This document shows, piece after piece, positions 54,166-64,000 of a stretch of 64,000 nucleotides of DNA (positions are counted from its first letter, which is position 1; each line of letters starts with the position of its first letter). The notes under the pieces are model-generated. The model was given only the letters and a program-made list of their open reading frames with translations, did no database searches and had not been told where the DNA came from. Made by a program: the position numbers and the translations under genes. Source of the DNA: Cydia pomonella (taxonomy: Eukaryota > Arthropoda > Insecta > Lepidoptera > Tortricidae); NCBI RefSeq assembly GCF_033807575.1, contig NC_084711.1, forward strand, positions 1,488,001 to 1,552,000, given 5' to 3'.

Positions 54166-54418
54166 GACCGGTTTGGCCCAGTGGGTAGTGACCCTGCCTA
54201 CGAAGCTGATGGTCCCGGGTTCAAATCCTGGTAAGGGCATTTATTCGTGTGACGAGCATGGATATTTGTTCCTGAGTCATGGGTGTTTTCTATGTATTTA
54301 AGTATTTATAAATATTTATATATTATATATATCATTGTCTAAGTACCCTCAACACAAGCCTTATTGAGCTCACTGTGGGACTTAGTCAATTTGTGTAATA
54401 ATGTCCTATAATATATAA
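54166..54418 (+). mobile_element. SINE S1, best full-length copy
   Basis: A box TTGGCCCAGTGGGTAG, B box GGGTTCAAATCCTGG, core GATATTTGTTCCTGAGTCAT, tail CTCAACACAAGCCTTATTGA, ACTTAGTCAATTTGTGTAAT and an A-rich end. Flanks AGATTGATCT and AGATTAGATCT suggest an imperfect target duplication. Confidence 0.92.
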
Positions 54419-54494
54419 AAAAAAAGATTAGATCTAATAACTTTTTGACAGTGCAAGACTTATGGTTTCGTCTTGGCAACATTTTACATGAAAA

Positions 54495-54630
54495 TGTTAT
54501 TGATGGGATACTCTTTATTGCACACCTCAGTACACAAATAATACAAAGAATACAGATTAAGAAGAGATAAATAACAGGCGGTTTTATCCCTAAAAAGCGA
54601 TATCTTACAGACAACCTTCAGGTAGCAGAA
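54495..54630 (-). mobile_element. LINE family B 3' end, reversed
   Basis: The plus strand reads ACTCTTTATTGCACACCTCA, then AACAGGCGGTTTTATCCC and CAGACAACCTTCAGG. On the minus strand the hairpin is ATCGCT-TTTT-AGGGAT, with one broken pair. Confidence 0.78.
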
Positions 54631-55478
54631 TTTAATACATTTATGTCATGTTACAATAAAAGAAATCTGTTACAGCATATACATAAATTGTAACAATATA
54701 TCATATAAATAAAAATAAAACTAAAATACATATACATATAAAAATAAAATTATATAGTATATGTATAAAATGTTCATATATTTTACTTCGAATTATAGTT
54801 ATGAACTACGAAAAATCATATAAGTACCTACATTTTGTCAGAAACGTCCGAGTATAAATTTAAACCAGAACTTTTCGTTTTATTTATACCGGCATTTTCA
54901 AAATATTATTTCCAGCTTTCTACGAAATAATACTGGTTGCTTAGAATTTATTTTTCTACTTTAAAAGAAGCTAGCGCACAAATTTTATTTTCATACTCCA
55001 CATATTTTATATTGCTTCTAAGATTGGCACACGTTTAGCGGTCCTTTCACACCTGGCGTTGCATCAGAATCAAAATGCACTTTGCCAGCTTAAATATAAA
55101 GTCTCATTTCGTACGGGGCATTAAACGAAGAATCCTTTCATCATTTCTTGCATGCTATATTAAACCCTATTCTGATGCTAGCAGAGTTTAATACGCTTTG
55201 AGTAGGTTTCGCCTGAAGGGGTCCTACTCGCTGTCAATGAAAATGGAATTTCTGTGTTGGGATTGCATTGTCAATTCAAGGAATTGTGTGGTTTATTTCA
55301 AAGATGTGTTTTCTATAAACAATAAACAACCCGTTATGGTATGAGTACGATGTGTTTGTGCACAGAATGGAGTAGGTACTTAGGTGAAATGTCTCAGTGT
55401 TATTACAAGATATATCAAGGTTAGGATGGGGCGGTATCGTACCAAATGTTGGTTGTTATAATATAACGCGATGTTTCG
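54631..55478. other. No gene seen
   Basis: AT-rich to 54800, then unique sequence without repeats or exon signals. Confidence 0.35.
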
Positions 55479-55592
55479 TTTACCTGGCCAGTAGCCTTAG
55501 CACCTGGCCAGGTAAAAGAAGAAGATAAATTTAACCTTTGCCGCTTTAGTCCTTTATCTTAATAAAGGAAAACGGGAAAGGTTAAGTTTATC
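55479..55592. repeat. Two adjacent hairpins
   Basis: TTTACCTGGCCAG (55479-55491) is perfectly inverted at 55504-55516. Then GATAAATTTAACCTTTGCCG (55524) pairs with CGGGAAAGGTTAAGTTTATC (to 55592) around CCTTTATCTTAATAAAGG. These may be two small palindromic elements side by side. Confidence 0.65.
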
Positions 55593-56202
55593 AAATTCGA
55601 GCAATAAAATAAGACTTTTGCTTCAGTTGTGAACTTCCCATCACTTTTTTGCATATCCCATAAATTTTATGGAAGATATAAGACATAAGCCGATTAAATA
55701 TACCAAAAGGAGTATCAGTTGACTCTGTGCTACATAACGGCCAAATCATCAATCAATTATGTTTTTATACGCTTACATTGTTAGCGTGGCATTGTTGGAT
55801 AATGCCGGCCGCTTGACAGCCTGAAATATTGTCGCCAGTGCGTCATTCTCATAGCTGCGCTAGCCAAGCAAAGGGGGCTATTTCGAACGTACATATTGAT
55901 ATCCAAATGACGTCATTAAGTTATCACTCGTGCGTGCATGCATTTCGCTCATACTTGTTCGTTGTTTGAATCAGAAAGGGACAAACGATTATGCATGCCG
56001 CGCGAAACTTTGCGACGGAAGATTTTGCGATGAACAATAGTATAAAGGTCCTATAAAACAATAAATTAAGAAAAATAAGATTTTGTGGTCAAGCGGGTTT
56101 TAACGTGACGTGACGAATTCTATTTAATTTTTATTTATATTAACAATAATAATGTTAGTTAGTCTCTAAATAAACGAAAAGGCATAGCTCAACGAGGGTG
56201 CG
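55593..56202. other. No gene seen
   Basis: Unique. 55795-56030 is GC-richer, with ATGCATG motifs near 55935 and 55992 that could be ends of a diverged palindromic element. Confidence 0.35.
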
Positions 56203-56335
56203 GAGTGTTAGGGTCGGCAACGCGCATGTAACTGCTTTGAAGTTGCAGGCATACATAGGCTACGGAGACTGCTTACCATCAGGCGGGCCGTATGCTTGTT
56301 TGCCACCGACGTTGTATAAAAAAAATAGTGGAGAA
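56203..56335 (-). repeat. Repeat related to H, reversed
   Basis: The minus strand reads TTATACAACGTCGGTGGCAA, ACGGCCCGCCTGATGGTAAG, CATGCGCGTTGCCGACCCT. It shares the GATGGTAAGC and GCGTTGCCG layout with H but diverges elsewhere. The long plus frame from 56198 passes through it. Confidence 0.65.
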
Positions 56336-57009
56336 GACTATGAGGTAGGACCGTCTACGAATTTTTTCGTCGCGTTTAACTCTTGCGTTTCTATTCATAC
56401 TCCACTCATAGAGCAGACAGAGCCAAGCTCTTTTCTGATTGTATCTGAGCGACGTACGTATGCAAATACGACAGTTATGTCCTATGACGAACTTCTTAAG
56501 CAAAAATGTTATATGACGTTCTTACCCACATTGACCTAAATAGAAATAGAAATACTTATGTGCGGTGCAACCCGCCTTATTCAACTTCACTGAGACAACC
56601 GCTCTGCAGTCTTTAGTAACAGTTGGTCCAATGCAAGCACTCCACATGCGGTTTTATTTGACTTGGCGCTTTGTGCATCTTTGTCCGAGTTGGGAACTGT
56701 GGCCAAAATTAATGGCGTCCGAGCGTGCTTCAGTTGTCAAATGCCGGGTGGTTTTGGGCGTTGATTTGCTGGTTGGGAATTGTTGTTATTGATAACTATT
56801 AACCAAAGTAACTATGAACAAAGTACAGAGATATTTAAACAGCAAGCTGACCAAAATAATAAGTTTCATCACTGTAATAGTAATAGGTAATTAGATGTGA
56901 TTTATATGTTTCTGATCGTCAGGAAGCAGTTGTTAGCGGTCAGATTAGCCTGGAACTAAGTGTTGCATTTACTTTGCTGCACTAAAAAATAATATACAAT
57001 GGAATACAG
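56336..57009. other. No gene supported
   Basis: Frames at 56198-56539 and 56565-56792 are open but I recognise no product and see no splice context. 56590-56780 is GC-richer than its surroundings. Confidence 0.3.
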
Positions 57010-57135
57010 TACAAACACTCCATATTGCACACCTTATTAAAAGAAAACTATACAGAAAGAAAATAGCAGCATTAGATGTAGAGGTAAACAACAGGCGGTT
57101 TTATCGCTAAAAAGTAATCTCTTCCACCTTTTATA
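57010..57135 (-). mobile_element. LINE family B 3' end, reversed
   Basis: The plus strand reads CACTCCATATTGCACACCTT, GTAAACAACAGGCGGTTTTA and CTCTTCCACCTTT. The minus-strand hairpin is partly degraded (ATTACT against AGCGAT). Confidence 0.72.
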
Positions 57136-57627
57136 CAATGTTAGGTGTCGCAAATGCAATAAATGAAATGTATCACAAAATACACACAAAAGAAAACAAT
57201 ATCTTTACTGCTCATAGTAATATTCATTCGTTTATTGTGCGGCAAGATGCCTCAACATGGACGCTCTCCGACAAACATGCACGCGGCGGCCATAACATTA
57301 AAAACTTGTCGCGCGAAAATTTAAAATATTGCTTTGCCACCCGAGGGGAAGTAATAAAATAAGCCCTAGCATTAAATAACAAAAAAATAAAGGCCAATTT
57401 TAAGCCTGCGAATTCATCCACGCAGTAGTTGGTAAACTCTACCAACCTCATTACGTTATCTTCTTTATGTATATGTTGACGCCCGATCGCAAGATCAGGC
57501 AGATCGTAATGTTTCTGTGTAATGTTTTGGCGGTAGTCACATTAAACCAATAGATACGAGTAGGTAGGATAGGTTCGTTAGGTTGCTTCAGATGCCTAAA
57601 GGGCAAATTGTTAACTCTCTCTCTAAT
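57136..57627. other. No gene supported
   Basis: Overlapping opposite-strand frames at 57138-57362 and 57224-57451 over a GC-rich patch (CACGCGGCGGCC). No domain recognised on either strand. Confidence 0.3.
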
Positions 57628-57895
57628 AGATATTTGTTAACTCTCTGTCTCTCTCTCTCTCTCTCTTCCTTTCTTACACATGTTCTATTCCTGTTCTCTT
57701 GCTATTCTGTTTTATTTTAGTTTTAAATTTTAGTTTTTAAGTTTGGCTGGCCTGAAAACCAGTGCCGCGTCTAAAAGACACGGCTTGTACTAAGCGGCAT
57801 TCTATTTGGTGTACGTATAATTATTTACTTTGTTGTTTTTGGTGATTTTATGCAAAATAAATATTTTCTAGCTCTATTTCTATTTCTACTTCTAA
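57628..57895 (+). mobile_element. (CT)n microsatellite and LINE 3' UTR
   Basis: (CT)n at 57628-57666 is followed by TGGCTGGCCTGAAAACCAGT, GCCGCGTCTAAAAGACACGG, TACTAAGCGGCATTCTATTT and GCAAAATAAATATTTTCT. Two small stems (CTGG...CCAG, CCG.GTCT...AGAC.CGG) and an AATAAA-like end look like a LINE 3' UTR. Confidence 0.6.
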
Positions 57896-58050
57896 ACTGT
57901 CCAGGAAACAGGCACCCTGCTTAGTGAGGCTCCGTCGACTATGGGAGTAAGGAGACGATTTTCACGTTTCACGACACGCCTAGGAATTTCACGATCAGCC
58001 GCTGATATATAGATTGAAAATGTGTTTCAATTTCCAATCTACCTTCAATG

Positions 58051-58364
58051 TTTAAGGCTGCGTTTCCATCAAAGCTGTGCTAGGTATCTGAGCATTGCGA
58101 GATGTTTCCACCAGAAATGTGCGAATCCGAACGTCACCTTTATAATGTTGAACGCTCGCGTGTGTACCTCGCAACACATCCCTCTCAACACGATTCTCGC
58201 TCACATATTCCACTTGTTTTGTACCTACAAAATTTCGCTCTACCGAGCTGTTTTCACCAGAGCTGCTGAGCGAAGAGAGGTAAATGAAGGGTTTCTATTG
58301 GTTCATCACAAACACATCCATCGCTACGCATACTCGCAGAGCTTTGGTAGAAACCTGTCCTTAG
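58051..58364. mobile_element. MITE, GCGTTTCCACC type
   Basis: TTTAAGGCTGCGTTTCCATC, AAAGCTGTGC at the left and, inverted, CTAAGGACAGGTTTCTACCA, AAGCTCTGC at the right. 314 bp. The 122-codon frame from 58022 is a by-product of this repeat. Confidence 0.75.
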
Positions 58365-59200
58365 GCCTATATTTCTTGTATTTAGATTAAATCCGTTATC
58401 TCAAGGAAGAGAAAAACTTTTCCTCCACAAAGCTATAACCATTAATTAACCCGGTATTTTTCCAGTGACACAAACACAGCTGGGCACACTCTTAAAAAAC
58501 GGCATTAGATGCCAAAATCACTCTATAAATAACCCTAAATCTTCCATAAAGATATCCTAACAAGAATTATAATCCTTCCTGACCCAATCTCTTTACTGCT
58601 AAAATATCATAACTTTAGTGTAAAAAGGACTTATGTAACGAGATTTTCAAAAGTGAATTTGACATTGTTCTTTCAAGCACATAAAGGTTCAGTAGGTATT
58701 CGTGAAATGAAGCGGGTACACCCACTATTTATTGGAGCATACTTCAAGTAAATGGGGATCTTATGTCTTGGTAAAGAACGACTTATGTCTCTTATTATCA
58801 CCTTCAAAATAATACGTTTTTAGCGCGAAGAGAGCGCGTTGGGTGAAACAGTTTGAATTGTTTATTTTTTTTATATGTGAAGGGACTAGGGGTTGTGTTT
58901 TGAGAACGTTTATAAGACTTCCCTGTTTGAAGACAAATGACACGCGATTTATGATCACGCCCGTTCGTTTTGTACTTATTTATTGTTAAGGATTGAGTCT
59001 TTTGGGTAACTAGGGCACAAGCAATATAGTGTGGAGTTACGAATGAATGTCTTTTTTGCTAGAATTCTAAGGATTTCGCAAACAAGTACACTCGGCAATA
59101 AAAAAGCTTATAACACTTTAAACTCTCGCGTTTTGTACACATTTAATGTCCTTAAGGGGTTAATGCGATTAAATTCCAATATTTTACCTTTTATTCGACG
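58365..59200. other. No gene seen
   Basis: Unique AT-rich sequence. The frame at 58761-58958 (minus) is unsupported. Confidence 0.35.
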
Positions 59201-59283
59201 TTTCAGCCAGGTTGCACTAGCTGTGATCACAGTAGTCTATTGTGGTGTCGTCCGTGCCCACGGCTAGAGCAAACTGGCTGAAA
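59201..59283. mobile_element. Palindromic element
   Basis: TTTCAGCCAGGTTGCACTAG and TTTCAGCCAGTTTGCTCTAG (inverted) enclose GTGATCAC. Outside, TAATGTCCTTAA and TTAAGGACAT also pair, so the element may extend from about 59122 to 59310. Confidence 0.65.
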
Positions 59284-59545
59284 TGTTTAAGGACATAAGA
59301 GTTTGCATTGAAAAAGTACTTTTCATATTTTAATTATCGTGACCGCTACTCATACACAGTTAATTCTTGAATATTGTGACCTAGGCTCTCCGAAATATGC
59401 TGCGCGAGTGAATTAATGTGACGTTTTCAACTATACGGTACCGCATTACCGGTTATCGATAAGATTTTAAATTGAAGCTTTATGGAAATAGCGTCTTATT
59501 CACAACTGACAACGTGTATTTGTAAGTTAAACCGTAAAACCGGAG

Positions 59546-59721
59546 CCCCTAGTGTAAATTTACGTACGTGACGTACGCGTTTGCGTTAAGTCTCATTCAG
59601 TATGGGATTTAGAAACAGCGCGCCATGTGGAACGTTTTGGAAACTCAAAATCCCATACAAAATGAGACTTAACGCAAACGCGTACGTCATGTTACGCCAT
59701 CGAATAAATTTACACTAGGGG
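59546..59721. mobile_element. Palindromic MITE, CCCCTAGTGTAAATTTA ends
   Basis: CCCCTAGTGTAAATTTA at both ends (inverted). The arms continue through GACGTACGCGTTTGCGTTAA, GTCTCATT and ATGGGATTT. A one-sided GTAACATGA/CGATGG indel is the main asymmetry. 176 bp. Confidence 0.85.
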
Positions 59722-60660
59722 TAGTTTTCAGTAATTTTCGATATAACGTACGAAACGTTTTTAGAAACTATTAGGTAAATACATTTTTTACGAGGAATTG
59801 TGTAACTAGGTATTAAACAATTCTTCCTTTCGCTAAATATCCGCGTTCGTCGACAGTTTTGACAAATGGCCGCAAATAACTTATAACTTGGGTTGTTATT
59901 ACAACGTTGACCACAAATCGTATATTTATAAGGCGAAAGCAAATAAAACAAAAGAAAAATTGTGTTTACTTGGCATCGGTCGCAGGAAAGCAATAAAATT
60001 TGTTAGGTATTGATCTTCGTATTTAAAAAACTTCTTCTTTTAAAATATGGCCTCCCTCAATTAATTGATGACTATGCCAATGTCAAGTGTCGTTATTCAG
60101 TAGTAACTTTTATGTGTGCTAGTAGAGCATGACGTTGTTCGGTAGTTCCTTTTAGTAAAGAGATAGCTGGACTTCACTAAAAGCCACGATGGATTGCCGG
60201 GTGTTGATTAAAACATGGTTAAACGCAATTTAAAATTAGTTTTCCATTAGCTTCACACTTCCACAATAGTTAATTATGATAATAGTTATTAATGAGCAAA
60301 ACACAAAAAATATTCTCGAGACGTCTTCGCCATCTTGTATCACAACGAAAATCTTTATAAAACTTAAACCATTAGGCAATAATATAGAATTCCTATATAT
60401 AGTAAAGTAGTACAAGAAAGGAACTCTAGGTTTAATAAGATTAATAAGAACACAATACAATTTTTTTTACCAATGTGTAAAACTCGGATGGCCGGATGCC
60501 TTAGTTGGATAGTTTCTTTTTGCGACACTTAACCTAACATTACAGGAGCTTTTTTATAATTCTATATCTCATTGACGTTTAACACCAAGATTACCAAATT
60601 TTTACTTTCGAGCGTACACATGGTTTTATTAGTAATGTTGACCTTAACATAATGAAATAA
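59722..60660. other. No gene supported
   Basis: Minus frames at 59715-59993 and 60236-60460 have no recognisable product. The sequence is AT-rich and unique. Confidence 0.35.
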
Positions 60661-60916
60661 CGGCCCGATTCGAAGAATGATGAAGACACGTTCAATATCT
60701 TGGAAAGATCTTTAAAAGATCGATAACTATACGACATGTCAAAATTGACGTTTATTTCGATTCCGCTGTGATCTCACTAAGATCTATTTACGATATTTCT
60801 AACGTCATAGTGACATGGATTGCCCGAATCGAGCTGCTTCTGTCAATTATACAACATATAAACGATATCTAAATGAGAACTTATCGTTATCGTATCTCAT
60901 TCTTCGAATCAGGCCG
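60661..60916. mobile_element. MITE family G, third copy
   Basis: CGGCCCGATTCGAAGAATGA and, inverted, CGGCCTGATTCGAAGAATGA at 60897-60916. Inside are further short inverted segments (CGATAACTA, GATATC). 256 bp. Confidence 0.82.
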
Positions 60917-61611
60917 TAATTTTAAATTTGGGCTGAATGATTCTTTTTAAATATAGGTCAAATAACGCAACTAATTTTTTCTGCATTATACTGTACATCT
61001 CATTTTGAGTTTGCTCAAATACAGAATATTCTACAAATGTCTCATTCTGAATAATGTTCTGGCAACACGAAAACTAACAGGACACGTGGTCAGTATTTAT
61101 AGCATTATGATTGGATAACATTGTTCCAGACTTTGAGATTAATGGCTATTGTTTGTTCATACGTGTAAAAACATGAGTTTATCTACTGTTGGTGAAATTC
61201 GTTTTAGTTGACTGCTTATTAGGGTTCTATAATTGATATAGGATTTTCTGTAGATGGGCCATACACGTGCGTCCCTGAGCGACAGAACATACGTAATGTG
61301 ACGAAATTAAAAATACGTTTTAACATTCTTCATAACATACCGAAAACAACCTACGTAATTTGTTTGAATTAATTGTTACCCACCAAGAACCGGTGGGCAA
61401 TATGTATGCAAGTTTTTTCATCGATCAATGAGTTCATCGATATTGAAACTAGGGACCTGTCATTAAATGTTGCCCCTTAGAATCCGCTGTCTGCATATAA
61501 TATTTTAAGTTACGAAAAATATTTGTGAAGGTATGTAATTATACTACAAACAATCTCTCTGACCTAAAGCTAATTTGTAAAGGTAAATTAATTTATTTGC
61601 CTATTCTACAG
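60917..61611. other. No gene seen
   Basis: Unique AT-rich sequence leading to the exon candidate at 61612. Confidence 0.35.
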
Positions 61612-61717
61612 CATATTAAAATTACGCGCAGACGTATATTGTTACAGCCAAATTTATTTGCAAACTTGCCCCTCGGGTCGGGTTTTGTTACCCTTCGCGA
61701 TGTAAATCATTATCAAG
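61612..61717 (+). CDS. Candidate internal coding exon (unrecognised)
   Basis: Acceptor ATTTGCCTATTCTACAG| and donor TATCAAG|GTATGT bracket a 106-bp open frame: HIKITRRRILLQPNLF, then ANLPLGSGFVTLRDVNHYQ plus one base. The acceptor has a good pyrimidine run and the donor is near consensus. Composition rises in GC inside the bounds. No domain recognised and no neighbouring exons found. Chance splice-like signals in AT-rich DNA are common, so this is weak. Confidence 0.22.
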
Positions 61718-63169
61718 GTATGTGGCATATGTTAGGGCCGACCTTGCTTCGACAAGAGGGCAAAGATGTAACCCATTAAGAAAATAATTAGTTTTTGTCA
61801 TAAATTTAATTTTATCGCTTCGCTTACTTTTCTTTTAACAGCAACAACTTATCGACACAATTCTAAGACACCCAAACTTGTTTTATCACAGAGTTTCTAT
61901 GGCCACGTCATGTGTTCGTCATCAGATCAGCTCAATGGCAAGTACCATAATATTGAATATTGACTCAACTTACATATGTAAGTATATAATGTTTGAGCTC
62001 AATCGAATAATGGGAAGTTGGTCTAATTTAGCTCACAAGATTTGACAGGAACAAACATATTTCTAACAATCATGGCAAGTTAAATAAAAGCTTGTAAAAA
62101 ATATGAGGGTAGTTAAGATATGTATACAATTTATTAATATTTTGATATACAGACATTTAAAGCATTTATTTGTCTGTATGTAATTTGATATTTGTGTATG
62201 TAGAAAAAGACAACAGAGGTTTGCAAAGTTCTATGAAGTAAGATATCGATTTAAAATTTCACGAATTTTACAAATTCTTATTTTAACTTCCTAAGGGCCA
62301 TACAAATTACGCACCCAAAATTTGCCATTGAAATTTGAACTTATAGTGCAGGATATACAGTTGATTTGAAAATGAATGAAACAAAATAAATGCAGCCCAG
62401 TTCCAATTGAATATGATTTAAATTAAATCGAACTGAATAAGTTCTATATAAAAAAAAAACTAACTAGGCCGGGAACAGCAGTAATAATATTAAAGTCAAA
62501 ATTCACATCAATGTATACGTTCAAATCGACCTCCAGAAAAATGACAATTTATTTTAATGTGATTTTCCCCATTAGGCACAAACTTGGTAGAGATAAAGCA
62601 GGAGATATTTCAGCATTAGTTTTTATTATTAAACACAATAAAAACTTTACCATCGATGATATTAAACCGGGCAAATGTACAAATACGAAGGTAAAAACAC
62701 ATGTGTCCACAATTTAGCGGTTAGGAATTTGTTTCTGATTTTACGAGGTTTTATCGCACCCATCGCAGGCCTAGTTTATGTGGGTCCTATCATTACGACG
62801 TGGCTCTATTCTCTTTGTTTACGCAAGCGCGGATGAGTCTAAGTTTTGATTACACCAGTGTTAGACCTCGAGTTCCGTAACAACTATGACTTATCGGAGA
62901 GCTTTATTATTGTGGTTTGCCCATATGTTTAACTCGCTCGGTAAGCGATTGTAATCTAATTCCGGGTATTTTACGATGACACTAGTCCAATCAATGGAGT
63001 TATTGACCCTTAAAATAATTCTTTCAGCCGAATTTACTGCGATGATTTCGAGATAAGGAGGTCGATTCTACTTTAACAAGTTGTTATGGATTTGAAATGA
63101 TTTTGACACGACCGAATTGATTTGGCATTCAATGAACGAGATGAGACCTGAAAATGGCGTCACGACATT
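61718..63169. other. No gene supported
   Basis: Unique AT-rich sequence. The frame at 62511-62717 is unsupported. Confidence 0.35.
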
Positions 63170-63460
63170 AAAGTCGGAACATCCAAACATGACGATGACT
63201 GGCTGGAGAACCTTAAGCAGAAAAGTCTTCGTCGTGCTCTACAACCTCCGGCGGGCTCGCGTTTTGTGTGTGATCAATGTGGCAAGAAATGCCGGACTGC
63301 TATAGGACTTTATAGCATTCAACAGTGATGCGGGATCCCATAACATAAGCCCACAATTGCCGCAACAAACATCTACAACATATGATGTGGCCAACGATGA
63401 TGACGACCGCGATGATCGCCTTGGTGATCGGCGACTTTCGCTTCATTTTGCATGCACCAA
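63170..63460 (+). mobile_element. LINE C-terminal zinc finger and 3' region
   Basis: The plus frame reads DDDWLENLKQKSLRRALQ, PPAGSRFVCDQCGKKCRTAI, GLYS. A one-base deletion then removes the usual SH and leads to a stop. FxCxxCG+xCR..IGLYSH is the C-terminal zinc-finger-like motif of many LINE ORF2 proteins. The GATGATGACGACCGCGATGA stretch near 63400 is typical of such 3' regions. Confidence 0.72.
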
Positions 63461-64000
63461 TCTTAAAGGTTATATCAAAATAATATCAAAACCATAACAA
63501 GTTGTTAATCTGAATCGGGCTCATGGCATGTGGTTGTATGTAGGTCATAATACAGATAAGGACTGAAATAATGAAAATGTATTTGTAAATCTGTATTTAG
63601 CCTAATTTTAGAGTGTGACTAATTTATTTTAATACTAGTGAATATTTCGTATATTTTAACAATCTAGATAGTGGTCCCGAAATACAAAGAAATCCAGCGT
63701 TTACTTTAAGGATCAAATTTATCATGTTAAAACAAAAACTGGGAGCGACTTATATTCTTTATATTAGAAAAGACCAGCAAGAAAGACCAATTGGCATCTA
63801 TTAGAACCAATGCTATTTCACACCGAATATTTTGAATGTACGAGTATCTAATCTCCAATAATCACCTTGACATGCAGAGCCATCTAGCGAAATCTTCGAA
63901 CATGTCTCAGGGACCGTTATTACCGAAAAGACTTGCATATCTTCCACTGAATTAACCGTATTTACGGCCATCCTGCTATTTACGCGGCAATGGAGCGTGC
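63461..64000. other. No gene seen
   Basis: Unique AT-rich sequence to the window end. Confidence 0.35.

Noticed and set aside
54166..54240. Possible tRNA gene (A and B boxes)
   Set aside because: The boxes belong to a SINE head repeated many times in the window and continue into SINE core and tail. The cloverleaf is degraded.
54339..54614. 91-codon minus-strand frame
   Set aside because: It joins the complement of a SINE S1 tail to a LINE B 3' end, both noncoding.
56198..56539. 113-codon plus-strand frame
   Set aside because: The first third is a reversed interspersed repeat. The remainder has no recognisable domain or conserved start context.
58022..58390. 122-codon plus-strand frame
   Set aside because: It runs across a MITE with GCGTTTCCACC ends. 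The composition and both inverted ends explain it, and no protein family fits.
1..64000. CRISPR arrays, bacterial operons, phage or plasmid features
   Set aside because: None present. Direct repeats here are transposons, microsatellites or exon duplications, and splice signals and SINE/LINE content show an insect nuclear genome.

Overview
The window is AT-rich eukaryotic DNA, almost certainly from a moth or butterfly (Lepidoptera). The evidence is the repeat content: tRNA-headed SINEs with TTGTTCCTGAGTCATGGGTG and GTGAAGGAAAACATCGTGAG cores, LINE 3' ends such as TGGAAGAGATC-hairpin-GATAAG and TTGAATAAAGAATATTTTGA-type tails, and dozens of short palindromic DNA transposons. There are no prokaryotic genes, operons, CRISPR arrays, rRNAs or free-standing tRNA genes. 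Most of the 64 kb reads as intron or intergenic sequence filled with transposon debris.

Host gene content is sparse. The best supported coding sequence is a minus-strand exon at 1349-1562. It has a strong acceptor and donor and encodes the prodomain/catalytic-domain junction of an ADAM (reprolysin) metalloprotease, with an RRRR furin-type site. Beside it (1169-1320) lies a decayed partial copy of the same exon. About 16.5 kb upstream on the same strand, 18028-18173 is a second well-bounded exon whose donor phase (2) fits the ADAM exon's acceptor phase. I infer that it may be an upstream exon of the same gene. It is the intact member of a four-unit tandem array (17651-18173) in which the other three units have decayed. 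Two possible 5' exons on the plus strand (ending at 6802 and 38594) and one candidate internal exon (61612-61717) rest on splice signals alone.

Region by region: 0-2.1 kb holds the ADAM exon and a reversed LINE 3' end. 3.86-9.66 kb is bracketed by two inverted arms of about 720 bp at roughly 93-95% identity. Each arm carries the same GC-rich exon-like reading frame and a palindromic MITE at its inner end. 11-16 kb holds a hAT-type MITE with an 8-bp target duplication, a TA-flanked MITE with 39-bp perfect ends, a foldback MITE, several SINEs and a LINE tail. 17-21 kb has the exon array, a degenerate RT fragment, and a LINE tail split by a SINE that itself carries another insertion. 21-33 kb has several LINE C-terminal fragments and two 'CCGGCCAAGTGCGAGTCGG' elements, one with an internal 259-bp tandem duplication. 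33-50 kb is mostly unique sequence with scattered MITEs and two tRNA-Lys-type primer-binding-site relics. 50-61 kb holds four LINE family-B 3' ends and more palindromic elements. 63.2 kb has a LINE zinc-finger C-terminus.

Names such as S1, S2, A, B, F, G, H, J and M are local labels for repeat families defined by comparing copies inside this window. They are not database names. Percent identities were estimated by eye.
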